From positions 1 to 64,000 of the forward strand of contig MU129042.1 of assembly GCA_014904985.1 (NCBI GenBank): a DNA stretch of 64,000 nucleotides, read 5' to 3'. The translations under genes and the position numbers were made by a program. Under the pieces are notes generated by a model. It saw only the letters and a program-made list of their open reading frames with translations. It had not been told where the DNA came from and searched no databases. How positions within the stretch are numbered: the stretch's first letter is position 1; each line of letters opens with the position of its first letter. This DNA comes from Hydnum rufescens UP504. Taxonomy: Eukaryota; Basidiomycota; Agaricomycetes; Cantharellales; Hydnaceae. Of this stretch, positions 20,112 to 32,779 are shown in pieces.

Positions 20112-23100
20112 ATGTTCCGACGACTCCGGCGTATCCTCACAAGGAACAATGCTACATCTCAGGCGAGCGATGTTCCACGCGACCAGAGCTGTTGGCCTTG
20201 CCGTCTTCAAAACATCCCTTGCTCCCTGGAATCTGGGCTGACAAATGGTGTCTGCTCGGGCTGTCGGACATTCAACATGAAGTGTGTAGGAGTTGGTGAG
20301 GATTTTGTCAGGGTAAGAGCTGCATCATTGAGTTGATCTTCCGCGCTCACTGTGTGTGGCTTATACAAGGGCTCAGGCTCAAAGCGAGCGGCCAAGGCGA
20401 TAAGGCGGTGGATCGCGCATAGTGCCAATCGCAATCCCGATGTTTCTCCCCTCGATTTATCATATCTGTGAGACACTTCCAGTTCTATTCCCTTGTATCT
20501 ACTCATAGACGTGATCTAGGGTCCCTCTTGTCATCACTGTTGAAGCTGTAGCTGCTCAGGAGGCATTGGAAAGACACGGAAATCCTCCAAAGTTACTTAC
20601 CAACTCTTTCGATCGCGCGGTGGACATAGCAAGGCAAGCGCAGGCCTTGGGGAGATTCGGCACGCCATTAACGTCGATCGCGAACCGTGCATTTGCTACC
20701 TGCCGACTCCTGTTGCTCTGTGTTCCTCCAGATGGAGCTCTTTTGCCGTCTCATCCGACGGAACGGGATTATCGTAATGCATCCATCCTGACCAGTGGTT
20801 TGCCCGTTTTATCCACGTAAGTACCGTACATTTCTTATCCCATGGCATCTTTAACACTCTTCCCCCCCAAAGAGTACTTCGCCATACTTCCGAGTTACTC
20901 CTCAAGGGCCCCTTGGATGATGTAAGGTGTAATGGAACAGGCGCTTGGAATAGTTTTAGCCTGCATCACAGAGTTGGGGCGGTCCATCGAAGAAGCTAGA
21001 GGAGCTTCCAATGCGGATCATATAGTGGAGGGCATCCAATCTATTCTCTCCGTCAAGAGGACGACCACATTGCATGGCCTTGACATAGGCGGAGGAGATG
21101 GAGTAGATACGGCCTTGGGGGTGCGATCCCATAACGGTGGAACCCGGGGCCAAGTACATTCGAGTTGGCACCAGAAACTCGTGAAGATGAGGCAAACGTG
21201 CGAAACTTGGAGCTGTCTTTGCCGTCCACGTCTAGTGATCCGGCTGGGACTAGGCCCAGTGCATTCAGGGATGATGATCTCCGCGGTGAGCATCGCCTCG
21301 TATCGCCTCGCATCGCCTCGCAAACATCCCCTCCCTCTCTCTACAATATACGACATCCCATGCCCTCCAGAAAACTCGTTTTCACCGAGAGGACGTAGCA
21401 TCCAATCGCCATCACTGCCATCTCGTGATTTCTCTTCCAATAAACCATCCACCTCCATCGTTCAACGCAGTCTTCCTGAACCTCCACTTACGCCTCAGCC
21501 AGTATACCTGCACTACCTGCACGAGACCGCCGGCCCAGGATGGGATGTTGCGCTCGCCGTGACTTCCCTCTCGGAGGATATTCCTGCCGTCCCTCTCGCA
21601 CTTACAGCCCCGCTCACCCAAGTTCTGGATGTAGTGTCGGGGATAAGGGTCGCAGTTAAAACCATGCGGGATGGAAAAGATGAATGCACCCATCTCTTAT
21701 TTCGGGTCCTGAAGTTCCTTCACTCCTTGGTGGACGGGCTGAAAGGGAGGAATATCCCCGATAGTACGCCAACGGCTTCAAGTCTATTCGCTTTGAAAAG
21801 GTATGTGTTCCAATATCTTGCACATTTGTTGCAGCGAAATATATGTCTTTTGGTTATGGCTATAGTAACTTGATGGCAATCTCTGCTGACGCAACACGAT
21901 GGTCCCGTTTGCGTCTTGTAACGCGCTATATCCGGCGGATAAAGTTATGACTGCGATATCGATGTACGGAGACAATGTGACAGATTGCTTGCACACATTC
22001 CAAGTGAGTGCACATTCAATGCACACATTCTCATCTTATACCAATCAGCTATTGTTATCATAAAGTTCGTTACATCAATCAGAGCATTTGACCCTGCGGA
22101 GAGAATGGAGACGATTGTGTCTCCTGATCCATCAGTCTCAGCAAGACCGCTGGTAACCTCTGAAAGCACTCCGTCAGTAATCCATGTCTGTGCACGGCTG
22201 TTTGGTCGGATAATAACCACCCCATTATCAGGTTTCGATTTCTGCAGCAGGACTGCACGCTTCTTTGAGCGTCCGGCGGGTCAGGCAGTGTTTGAACAGA
22301 TCGGTGCAGCTGTACAGGGAGATGCTTCGAAGAGCTGGGGTTACGAGCGACTGCGGCACCACCTGACTCAAGGTACATATCATGCTTACTTCAAGATAAA
22401 ATTAGGCACTGATGAAGACTGAATAGATCCCGGGCATGACCATACTACGAACTGGGCATGATCGTTATGTCTCATACCTCACGACTCACATATCCGAGCT
22501 TACGGCCGAGGTCGGCAGGATGTTACCGGATATTTTGGTCGTCACGGGCATGAAAATACCGTTTGTGGGATGGGGGACTCGCTGGCCACAGATTGGGGAC
22601 CCGACACGACAACTCCGCGAAACAGTTTTGGCCACNNNNNNNNNNNNNNNNNNNNNNNNNNNNNNNNNNNNNNNNNNNNNNNNNNNNNNNNNNNNNNNNN
22701 NNNNNNNNNNNNNNNNNNNNNNNNNNNNNNNNNNNNNNNNNNNNNNNNNNNNNNNNNNNNNNNNNNNNNNNNNNNNNNNNNNNNNNNNNNNNNNNNNNNN
22801 NNNNNNNNNNNNNNNNNNNNNNNNNNNNNNNNNNNNNNNNNNNNNNNNNNNNNNNNNNNNNNNNNNNNNNNNNNNNNNNNNNNNNNNNNNNNNNNNNNNN
22901 NNNNNNNNNNNNNNNNNNNNNNNNNNNNNNNNNNNNNNNNNNNNNNNNNNNNNNNNNNNNNNNNNNNNNNNNNNNNNNNNNNNNNNNNNNNNNNNNNNNN
23001 NNNNNNNNNNNNNNNNNNNNNNNNNNNNNNNNNNNNNNNNNNNNNNNNNNNNNNNNNNNNNNNNNNNNNNNNNNNNNNNNNNNNNNNNNNNNNNNNNNNN

Positions 23101-24721
23101 NNNNNNNNNNNNNNNNNNNNNNNNNNNNNNNNNNNNNNNNNNNNNNNNNNNNNNNNNNNNNNTAAAGAGAGAGATAATTCTTCGAATTTGGTCGCCATTA
23201 CGAGGCCCTGAAGCCAAGTGAGGAGGCAGTGAGCATTTATCGCCCTCTAGCCGCAGATCGACCGGAATTATTTCCACATCTTTGCTCTCTCTCTGAACAA
23301 TCTCTCCCTTCGTCTTTTGGAATTTGGTCGCCGTCAAGAAGCACTTCAGGCAATTAAGGAGGCCATGGGCATTTATCGTCTGCTAGTCGTGAGATCGACC
23401 GCAGGTATTCCGCCCAGATCTTGCTCTCTCTCTTATCAACCTCTCGAGTTGTCTTTCGAAATTTCGTCGCCATGAAGAAGCACTCAAGGCAGCCGAGGAA
23501 GCCGTGAGCATTTATGGTCTGCTAGTCGCAGATCGGCCGCAAGTATTCCGCCCAGATCTTGCTCTCTCTCTTATCAACCTCTCGCGTTGTCTTTCGCAAT
23601 TTCGTCGTCACGAAGAAGCACTCAAGGCAGTCGAGGAAGCCGTGAGCATTTATCATCTGCTGGTCGCAGATCGACCCAAGTGTTCCGCCCAGATCTTGCT
23701 CTCTCTCTTATCAACCTTTCGCGTTGTCTTTCGGAACTTCGTCGTCATGAAGAAGCACTCAAGGCAGTCGAGGAAGCGTGAGCATTTATGGTCTGCTAGT
23801 CGCAGATCGACCGCAAGTATTTCGCCCAGATTTTGCTCACTCTCTTACCGACCTCTCGCGTCGTCTTTCGGCCTCTGGTCGCCTTGAAGAGGCTGGCAAA
23901 TCAAGTGAGGAAGCCACGAGCATCTATCGCCTGCTAGCCGCAGATCAACCGGAATCATTCCACCCAGATCTTGCTCTCTCTCTTACCAGTTTCTCCTTAA
24001 ATCTTTGGGGATTTGGTCGCGTGATGATGCAATTAAGGCAATTGAGGAAGCAACCAGCATTTATCGCCTGCTAGCTGCAGATCGACCTGAATCATTCCGC
24101 CCAGATCTTGCTTTCTCTCTTAACACACTCTCCCTTCGTCTTTTGGGAGTTGGCCGCCATGGAGAAGCAATTGAAGCAATTAAGGAGGCCGTGAACATTT
24201 ATCGTCTGCTAGCTGTAGATCGACCGCAAGTGTTCCGCACAGATCTTGCTCGCTCTCTTACCAACTCTCGCTTTCTCTTTCGGACTCTGGTCACCTGGAA
24301 GAGGCTCTCAAATCAAGTGAGGAAGTCACGAGCATTTATCGCCTGCTAGCTGCAGATCGACCGGAATCATACCGTCCACATCTTGCTTCCTCTCTTAACA
24401 CACTCTCCCTTCGTCTTTTGGGAGTTGGCCGCCATGGAGAAGCAATTGAAGGCAAGTGGGGAGGCCGTGAACATTTATCGTCTGCTAGCTGTAGATCGAC
24501 CGCAAGCATTCCGCTCAGAGCTTGTTTACTCTCTTGACAACCTCTCGCATTGTCTTTCGAAATCTGGTCGCCTTAAAGAGGCTCTCGAGTCAAGTAAGGA
24601 AGCCGAGAGCCTGCTTGCTGCAGATCAAGCGGAATCATTCCGTCGAGATCTTGCTCTCTCTCTTAATGATCCCCCCCCTTCAGCTTTTCAATCGGCCACC
24701 ATCAAGAAGTCCCAGAGCTGA
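20112..24721 (+). pseudogene. NLR-like receptor, block copy B, broken and with an assembly gap
   Basis: The start codon and the six cysteines (residues 27, 30, 37, 48, 51, 58) are conserved with copy A. The segment from RVPLVITVEAV to LTSGLPVLST is open here, without the base loss seen in copy A. Downstream, extra bases before MEQALGIVLACITELG (about 20925) and two shifts near 21155-21340 break the frame. The MLKL-type segment (ALTAPLTQVLDVVSGI) is preserved, to LFALKR near 21800. A gap of 527 N covers the start of the TPR region. After it, TPR-like units run to about 24620 but jump frames repeatedly (for example near 23690, 23777, 24030, 24270). I judge it a pseudogene, although errors around the gap could contribute. 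Confidence 0.7.
22636..23162. other. Assembly gap (527 N)
   Basis: A run of N lies inside the TPR array of the copy B receptor, where near-identical 144-bp repeats make assembly difficult. Any frame drawn across it is meaningless. Confidence 1.
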
Positions 24722-25094
24722 TTCGAGGAGGCTGCAACCATTTGTTACAGGCTACAGGGTGGATTAACCCAATCTATTTCTTGCCCGCTTGCTTTGCACC
24801 TTCGCCATTTGTCTTGGAGAGTTTAGTCATCATTGAGGCCCTTGAGGCAAATGTAATGAGGCAGCTGTGAACATTTATTGCCTGCTTGCTGCAGATCAAC
24901 TTGCAGTCTTCAATTCTGAGAGTCATGTTCAATCTCCAACACTTCAACATTTGTTCCAATCTCTGTTTGAGGGTTCCAAACCTGTTCAGATCCCTTGCTT
25001 TAGGCAACTAATGGTGTTCTAGAGCAGAGATGTTCCTTTGCAAGCTCTGGGGTATACCGCAGCTGGAGATAAAATTGAGGCCGTCCTGCTTTCA

Positions 25095-26176
25095 GTGCTT
25101 GGCATTGCTTATTCCTGTTCTAATGGAATTTCGGCCAGGGCCCTCTAATCCAGATCCCTAATTGTTTGTTTCCAACTTTCCATGGATCCTGGCACCCTTC
25201 TATGGTTCATAAAAGACGTCGGCTATGCCAGAGCTGAAGTTCGTGAATGGGCCAACCCTAGCCTGATCAGTCGGAGCAAGCATAGTCTTGTGCATGAAAC
25301 TCACTGGATTGCCCAAGAAATCAACTCGCCCTAGAGTACGGTACAGTTGCGGCAGAATTTCTTGTCTATGGAAACAACCCTGTCGAGGAGAACTGGTATA
25401 TGTACTCATCGGTGCATCTTTGATCCCGAGGGCGTGGAGCTGCAATTGCGCTCCATTGACATCACTCAGGTCCATAGTGAGGGAATTCACCACGACGGAG
25501 TTGCAGAACCAGCCTAGCGAGGTGGGTTAGTAGGATTTGTTCGGCTCGCGAAATCCCCTACTTTTCTTCAGCGTTCACTCATGAACGAGAGTGGCGGCTG
25601 AACAGGCTGCAACTCCAACACTTCAGAATGCAATTCCTGTCAGTCCGCGACATCGGTCAGATCTGGAATGACACCCGGATCAGGAATTAACGCACTAAAG
25701 AACCGCATACTGAACCCGGGACGCAGCGTCATTGTACAGGATCACGCACTCCGGTGTCTCGACCTCCCATGGACTTCCTTTGATAGGAGAAGTCGAAAAG
25801 TGCGAATAGGATATCCTTCGTCGACACTCATTGCCGTAACTTGCAGTCTTGCAATAGGACGGAAGCATATTTTATGAACAATACGCCGTGGGCTAGGATA
25901 CCAACGTCTCAGAAAGCCTCTCAGCAAGAACATCAACTGCATGAATAATCATCCTAAAGTGCCATCTTGGGGGCTGGTGTCGCCAGGAAGATCTATGTGA
26001 GGCCCCTCCCGATTCAATAGAGGGTTTGCTAGAGAACAGCATGGGCACAGAGCATCATGAAGCTGGTTGTTAATCTGCAGTGTTGATAGAGACACACTGA
26101 TAGTTTGTGCGGTATTGCTATCGGCATACTCAAAGCTGACAGGAGAGAAGCACCAGCACACCATACTTGAGAGCAT
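25095..26176 (-). pseudogene. Unknown gene 3, block copy B (deleted 5' part)
   Basis: The segment matches gene 3 of copy A: LQLHALGIKDAPMST, ILPQLYRTLGRVDFLGNPVSF, the middle piece with the same TGA, and FEYADSNTAQTISVSLSTL. The 5' part of the gene is missing; the similarity jumps from the equivalent of about 14100 to about 15210 of copy A. It therefore lacks its start and is dead. It is convergent with the copy B receptor, as in copy A. Confidence 0.55.
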
Positions 26177-26229
26177 TGTGAGTCCCCTAATTGAAAATCA
26201 TTGCCACGGGATCCGGGACTAGGTAGTAG

Positions 26230-27130
26230 TTGTGCGAGAACATGTACTGCATGACTCCTGTCTAATAAGTCTATTTGAGGATCATACTGAATAGAACCAG
26301 GCTTAATTATGAGGTCCCCTCATAATTTGGGTCCAAGCTTCAGGTATCCCCTGGGAGTTGCAAAAAAAAAATTGGCACATTATATCCAAAGGGTAATCCA
26401 GAAATGTATACATGCTCAAGTCTTGTCCATAAGTCTCCTGTACATATGAAAGATTGGCATGATGGTCTTTATCCACCTGCATGTTAGTGGTGTCTGGAGT
26501 CCCATAGGCCACTTGGAAGACTCATGGGGAGAGCCATAGCTCTTGCCTCCCTTCTCTCTTTTGTTTTCTCTTTCTTCCTTCTTATTCAATCCAGTGGAAA
26601 GCTTCTCCACTGGAGTTTGGTGCTGCCCTGGCTTATAGCTAGATTCATCTCTTATTACATAACCAACCTAGTAATAGCCAGCCATGCACCTTAGGCAGCC
26701 CTATTTTGGTATCTAACTAGGTAGTCTTTTTTTGGTATGAAAGCGGGTCTAATAGGCCTATGCACACATGGCCCCACATGTACTCAGCTACTGGCATGGG
26801 CCCATGGTCCCATCTGCAAAATTAGGTCTCATGGGGCCATGCCAGGCAATTTTTTAGACCCTGGCCCCACGAAAACATACCCTCAGCTTAGAGTCTTACT
26901 GGCAAGCTTCATTCCTGACTATAATTCCTTTTTTGTCCAAGTGACGGCATCCACATGCTTTATCTCCGCAATGGAGTTTTTTTTTCTAAGTCCATCATTA
27001 CCTTCTTTTCATTACTCTTCCAAGTCTGTATGCACCAATAGTTCCAATCAAGAGTATCATAATATTCCAAAGCAAGGTAGTCTAAATGAGAAGTTGTATT
27101 GACAGGAAATGGGGATCATGTGCAATGAGA
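26230..27130. other. No gene recognised
   Basis: AT-rich sequence with homopolymer tracts and no supported frame. It separates the duplicated receptor block from the minisatellites. Confidence 0.4.
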
Positions 27131-27144
27131 AAATCATGATAAAG

Positions 27145-27610
27145 GAGGGATTATGATGACGCAGGGATTATGACGATGCAGGGATTATGATGATGCAGGG
27201 ATTACGACGATGCAGGGATTACGACAATGCAGGGATTACGACAATGCAGGGATTACGACAATGTGGGGATTATGACAATGCGGGATTACGACGACATGGG
27301 GATTACGACGATGTGGGGATTATGACGACATGGGGATTATGACGACATGGGGATTACGACAACACGGGGATTACGACAACACGGGATTACGACAACACGG
27401 GGATTACGATGATGCGGGGATTATGATGATGCGGGATTACGATGATGCGGGGATTACGATGATGCAGGGATTATGATGATGTGGGGATTACGATGATGCG
27501 GGGATTACGACAATGTGGGGATTACGATGACATGGGGATTACGACAATGTGGGGATTACAACAATGTGGGGGATTGTGATGATGCGGAGATTGTGATGAC
27601 ATGCTGATGC
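27145..27610 (+). repeat. 17-bp minisatellite, about 26 copies
   Basis: The unit GGGGATTACGACGATGC and close variants repeats about 26 times; most units are 17 bp and a few are 16. Variation is concentrated at T/C and G/A transitions in the second half of the unit, while GGGATTA is constant. The period is not a multiple of three, so it is not coding. Confidence 0.95.
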
Positions 27611-27654
27611 GGGGAGTTTGGCACGAGAGCTAGACAACATGGTGTATGATGGTG

Positions 27655-28035
27655 TCTAAGACAGCACAAGAGCTGAGATCATACAAAAGCTGAGACGATG
27701 CGAGTTGAGTTGAGACAACGTGAGAGTCGAGATGACATGGGAGCTGAGATGATGCAAGAGCTGACTGCAAGGACCAGGGCAACGTGAGAATTTAATGTGA
27801 GAAGTATGTGACATGGGAATTCGACATGAGAAGTATGATGGTGTGGGGATTTCATGGGAGATGTATGGCAATGTGAGAAGTATGATGATATGAGAAGCAA
27901 GTATGATGATGCGAGACGTACGGCGATGTGAGACATACAGCAATGTGAGACACATGGCAATGCGAGACGTACAGCAATACAAGATGTACGGCAATGCAAG
28001 ACGTACGGAAATGCAAGACGTATGGCAATGCTAGA
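27655..28035 (+). repeat. Second, more degenerate array of about 17-bp period
   Basis: From about 27900 the unit AATGCGAGACGTACGGC recurs about eight times with substitutions. Further left the motif degrades to GATGATGCAAGAGCTGA and GAGAAGTATGATG. The shared 17-bp period suggests common origin with the array just upstream. Long minus-strand frames over it are artefacts of the repeat. Confidence 0.8.
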
Positions 28036-28091
28036 AATCCAGGAATACTCTGTAAGTGGAAGTGGGTTGGTCTGTACAAGGCATTGCCCAT

Positions 28092-31000
28092 CAAGGAGGA
28101 AAGTTCGGGCCAGTGGGCAGCCTCCAGATGTCTGGGCCAGCCTGGGATGCTGCCGAAAAATCATGGAAGTCAACGTTCTGCTGTGAGGAGCCATAGCTGT
28201 TGGGATTCAAGCGCTGGCCCTCAAAGGACGAGAGTCCCAATGGATCGGGGTGCTGCATGCCTTGGTATGGCAGCATTGGATTTCCATAGCTGTATGGCTG
28301 ATGGAGGTGTGGAGCAGACGTGGGGGCTGACAGCAATGAGTGTTGGGGTGGTTGAAAAGTACTGAGGAAGTTGTTGTTCATGGGAGCGAAGGGATTGAAT
28401 TGAATACAATTAAAGGATGGGGTTCCACCACTGGCATGCACCTGGGCACCCAACCCAAAAGGATCGAGTGTGCCGCCATGGCCAGTCGATTGCGGAACAT
28501 TAGGCATACCCGCAAAGGACATACCAGTACTGCTTTCAGCTGCGACAAAAGGATTGAATGATCCTGAGGGGGGACTGGAGCTGCCATTAACGTCAGGAGA
28601 TGTCAACATGTGACTTGGGGCAGGGCTACTACATCATTGCAAGTCGTAAGGAGCGCATCGGCAGCTGCAGGATTAGCTTCGATGCCACTGGTTATGAGGA
28701 GCCCAGGAGCTGTGATGTTACAAGTAGATATGGCAGTGGTAGCTTCGGTTTCTGTGTCACCAGTGACGAGGGGAACATCAACAGATGTGGTGCTATGGGC
28801 TGCTATAGGAGCAGCAGCTGCCACTGCTGCCCTACTACACTTCTTGCTCCTACCCTCAGGCTTGCCCGGAATTGGGCATTTACCTTTTCTTGTGCCAGCA
28901 ATTGCAGGGTCTTGCACATCCTCAATGTCCTCCAGGTATCGCTGCGACGAACGGACCCACATCAAGACCTTCCCATTGCAATCAGTCATAATCGGGACAG
29001 AGGCCTGGCCTGCAAGAGACATCTTCATATTGCCTGTTTCACAAAGTTAGGTCAGATTATGTTTGAGATAGTAGAGAATCATTCTACATATGTGCGCTCC
29101 ATCGACGAATACCAATGATGATATTTGATGGTGCCTTGTGGAATTTGGAACAGAGCAGACGCCAACTGATGACAGAATTCGAGGCATCGCGATCCAGGTT
29201 TGCAAAACCTGGCACCATGCCCCAATTTATGATCTCAAGTTGATGTCCATAGAGAAGGTCAGCAAGACTTTGCCAAGGGAACCATTCCTCAAGACTCACA
29301 AATGGCTCTGCATGCAAATTATAATATTAGCACTGGTGCCATAGAGCTTGAACACATGATCATACCGAATAACGCCCTTAAGTGCTTGCTGCTTGCTGCC
29401 TTGGCCTTTGAGATATCAGTAAGCTTGGCACGCCAAGCACTCACTTGTGCAAGTTCGGGATTTAGCTCCACTTGTTGAAGCCTAATGGTTTCATTATTGA
29501 CAAATATATAAAACTGCCAGATGATATTTCCAAGTGGGTTGTTGATGCTGGTCCAAAACTGTCATGCTGCATCAGATCCATAGAAAACACCATTCTGTGC
29601 TGCAGATTTGTCATCCTGTGGTCGCCCGCTTACCATGAGGATGATGGTGTGTGCACCAGCCATCGCTATGGTTTTTGCCTGAACACAAGGTCATCATAAG
29701 TTAATTGACACACATTTGGTCAATTTACTCACTCAGGCAACCATTCCATCTTGTTCCGCAGCCATCAAACGGCTTAATCCTGCACCTTGCGATGCTTGCT
29801 TGAGATCATCAATCTCAACCATGACCATCTCAGCTTGCAGGCAGGACAACTGCTCATCTAGGTCACCGATTGCTTCATGCTCGCGCTTGAATGCATACCA
29901 GGCAGGTGTGATGACCTCCCTCATGTAGTCGCTTTGTTTGCCTTGTAAATACATATTAGGACTGCAAGAATGAGTTCAGAAATCAATGAGAACTCACGAT
30001 GTCCAACTTCGCCCTGAAGAGGATTTGGAGCCTCTTTCATGTATGACTGTGACCATCCGTTGAAAGCATTCTTTTCATGTTGACCCTTCTCCTTGTCTAC
30101 CACAGCATGATTGATGAGCTTGACCTCAGTGACCATAAGAAGCTTAAGCCGGGGATATCGGGTCTTCTCTGCTAGCACACCAAGATCCTCAAGAAATCAA
30201 TCCCTAAGCAACCGAGCTCTCAATATGACAGCTTCAGGGACTGGTCCATCGAAGAAGGGAAGGGAAGATGAAATGGAAGGATTGTCAGGCCAGAAGTCAG
30301 GATCAAGACAATTGTTGACATCGTCAGGTGCTGCATTCGCAATATGAGTAGCAGTGTTCGAGACGAGCCCGTGTTTTTTTGAATTAGCTACCATGGGCGG
30401 CTCTTCAACTTTGTGGACAGAGACACCAGACAAGGGCGACCGATTCTGCCTCAATACACCATGTGAGCCAAATGTATCAGGAAGATGGTGGATAATTTCG
30501 TCACTATCTTCATCAGATAGGCTGAGAATGTTGGATGATGGGTGGGGCATGGAATTATCCCAGGCTGCAGCAAATTTCAGCGGTGACAGAGTACCGAATT
30601 GGGGACTTTGAGGCGACATATCAGGGATTGGAGATTTATTGCCATTGAGAGAATGAGTGTGGTTCTGATTCCTTTTGGTCTGAGGCTGAGTGTCACCCAG
30701 TGAATGCGTCTTTCAATTGTAAGAGCATCAACACAAATTCAAAGAAAATACCCAAATGATTACTCACATCTGCACTGGGGTAATCCGGTTTTCCCTTCTG
30801 GGGCCGCTGGGAAGAAGTTGAAGGCTGAAACTCGTGGAATTGCACAGAATTGGGGGAATGACCTCCATCTTTGTCATCACTGCCCACCTCATCACTGTTG
30901 CCCTCATCACCATCACCCTTGTCACCGTCGCCCTTGTCACCGTCGCCCTTGTCACTGTCGCCCTTGTCACTGTCGCCCTTGTCACCATCGCCCTTGTCAC

Positions 31001-31481
31001 TGTCGCCCTCATCACCATTGCCCTCGTCACCATCACCATCGCTCCCATCTCCATTCGTCCTGATTGGGGCTGAGGGTACTGCAAGATTTGATCTGGTGTT
31101 TGTGTTCAGCATTGAAAGGGAGGCCAGAAGAGTATTGGCAGGGGTAGTATGAGTAGGAGGATTCATCTCAGGTGTGGAGAAATGACAAGAGGTCAGGCGG
31201 GCAGTGGTTGAGCTTTTTGGTCCGACACCAACAGTTGTAGTTGCAGCCACAGATGTCCTGGCTTTTTCAGTTGGCTTCCATTGACGTTTGCTAGTGCGGA
31301 TTTCTGGCTCGTCAGCTGTCTTGGAGCATTCCTCACCAGCTGATGCAACAGTGGCTTTCTTGCACTTCAAACTCTTTTGTCCAGAGTTCACAGAAGAGGA
31401 ATTCACCACTAGAGCAGGTTCAGCGACTGGAGGCAATTTTATGATCAACTTTTTTTTGGCTGGAGCCTTCAGGCGTGCCAT
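28092..31481 (-). pseudogene. Unknown multi-exon gene with acidic repeat, several nonsense codons
   Basis: Exon 1 (30768-31481, start MARLKAPAKKK) has a basic N-terminus and then an acidic low-complexity stretch of GDGDK/GDSDK pentapeptides. A GTGAGT donor joins it in frame to exon 2 (29998-30709), which begins THSLGDTQPQ and contains DPDFWPDNPS and RYPRLKLLMVTEVKL. Exon 3 starts at 29961 (MYLQGKQSDYMREVITPAW, helical). Later exons include MAGAHTIILMVSGRPQDD and EPFVSLEEWFPWQSLADLLY, and a Gln/Pro/Asn-rich end near 28092-28609. TGA at 30197-30199 interrupts exon 2, and another TGA sits near 29560. I do not recognise the family. Several exons with correct phases show it was a real gene; it may be a low-copy host gene or one amplified with transposons. 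Confidence 0.6.
30885..31050 (-). repeat. 15-bp in-frame repeat coding Gly-Asp-x-Asp-Lys units
   Basis: On the minus strand a 15-base unit encoding GDGDK, GDSDK or GDGDE repeats about ten times inside exon 1 of the unknown gene. It keeps the frame because the unit is a multiple of three. Confidence 0.85.
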
Positions 31482-31708
31482 GCAGAGTAGAAGGTATGCA
31501 GCGAGCAAGAACTCGCCAACGACACCTTTTGCTACTCTGGGTTCGGTTCATGCAGAAAGGTGATCAAAAGCGGAGGTACATGGAGAACTCCGGTATTACA
31601 TAATGACTATCCATGTAAATAACGAGGCCTGTCCAAATCAAGTTCCAGTACTATGCACCAGCGGTCATTCCGGTAGCCGAAGGTTTCATCTGCTCGTAGT
31701 GTAGATGA

Positions 31709-32779
31709 TCATTCCACACTGACAGAAGGACCCCCATCCTCCATCACCCACTTTGCGATGAGCTGAATGAGCTTGTCATACGGTCCATTCGTTGGCCACA
31801 TATATACTGCATATTCCTTCACTTGAGACCGAGGAGGAGGCTCTAGATGACCATGCATGACCATCTCCAAGTGGTGCAGATAAGGAGGGATGTCGGATAT
31901 GGCAATTGACACCAGCTTGTCAAAAAGCCAGGCCTTATTGAAGGACACAATGTCCATGGGATGGATTCGTTCCTTGGCAAGTGGAGGTAGCAATGTTTGA
32001 TTGCCTCCTGAAAGGCATGGAGGAAATGTGAGGGTATCAAGGAATCGGTGCTTGAAAGACGATGACGGGTCAGAGTTGTGTTCTTGCCACCATGTGCGTT
32101 CAAATGAGTGAGATATGGGCATTTCCTGACAGGTTGGTGGGAGAGGAATCGTTGAAGTGATGAGAGGTGCATGTTTCATCATCTCACAGAGATCTGATTG
32201 TGAGCGATGATGAGCTATTGCTTGCTCAATGTATCGAGGCTCGAATAGCCAGATGTACGACACCATTTCTGTGTAGATGTCCTTGACTTGGAACTCGTCC
32301 AGTCCTCGAACATCACCCTGGGATATAAGAGTGTTGTAAACCACACCAAGGTGTCGTTGAGACTTGAACATGAGACACATTGACTATGTTCAGGACCTGT
32401 AGTGTTTCTTCTGTTGGATTTTTCATCCACCGAGGCAACCATAAGGTGCAAATTCTTTTAGCCAATGTTCCCACTGAGCACCCTTGGCCAGAGGGCCAAT
32501 GACAAGGGTATACCACTTATGTATGGGGGTTCGAGCCATCGGATAGGGAATGTCAGTGAAAAGGAGTGGCACCATACTATCACTGGCATCTGCAGCTGAT
32601 TCTGATGATGGTGCTGGACTGCCAGGGTCATGAGGAGACAGTTGTTGAGGGTAGAGTACAGGAGGAACAGCGAGCAGGTACACATTCTGGATCGTGTCAG
32701 GAGCTAGGTCAGGCAAACTGTGAAACAACATTGCCGTGAGTAGAACCCCATATTGGTAGTGTAATTTGGGTTGAACCAT
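31709..32779 (-). pseudogene. Unknown gene, frameshifted
   Basis: The minus-strand frame from 32779 (MVQPKLHYQYGVLL) includes MARTPIHKWYTLVIGPL and QWEHWLKEFAPYG. It then appears to shift to LPRWMKNPTEETLQVLNIVN, and resumes as LGVVYNTLISQGDVRGLDEF, with IWLFEPRYIEQAIAHHRSQSD and a conserved-looking end WPTNGPYDKLIQLIAKWVME before the stop at 31709. The switch of frame near 32450 indicates at least one indel. I do not recognise a domain. A possible upstream exon (about 32990-33030) is uncertain. It is divergent from the small coiled-coil gene at about 33.7 kb. Confidence 0.5.

Noticed and set aside
22436..23337. Frames spanning the run of N
   Set aside because: Undetermined bases cannot support a reading frame.
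27656..28194. Ser/His-rich minus-strand frames
   Set aside because: They run through the 17-bp-period repeat and have no domain; the gene to the right ends near 28092.
30704..31152. His- or Ser/Pro-rich plus-strand frames
   Set aside because: Shadows of the 15-bp Asp-rich repeat in the minus-strand gene.
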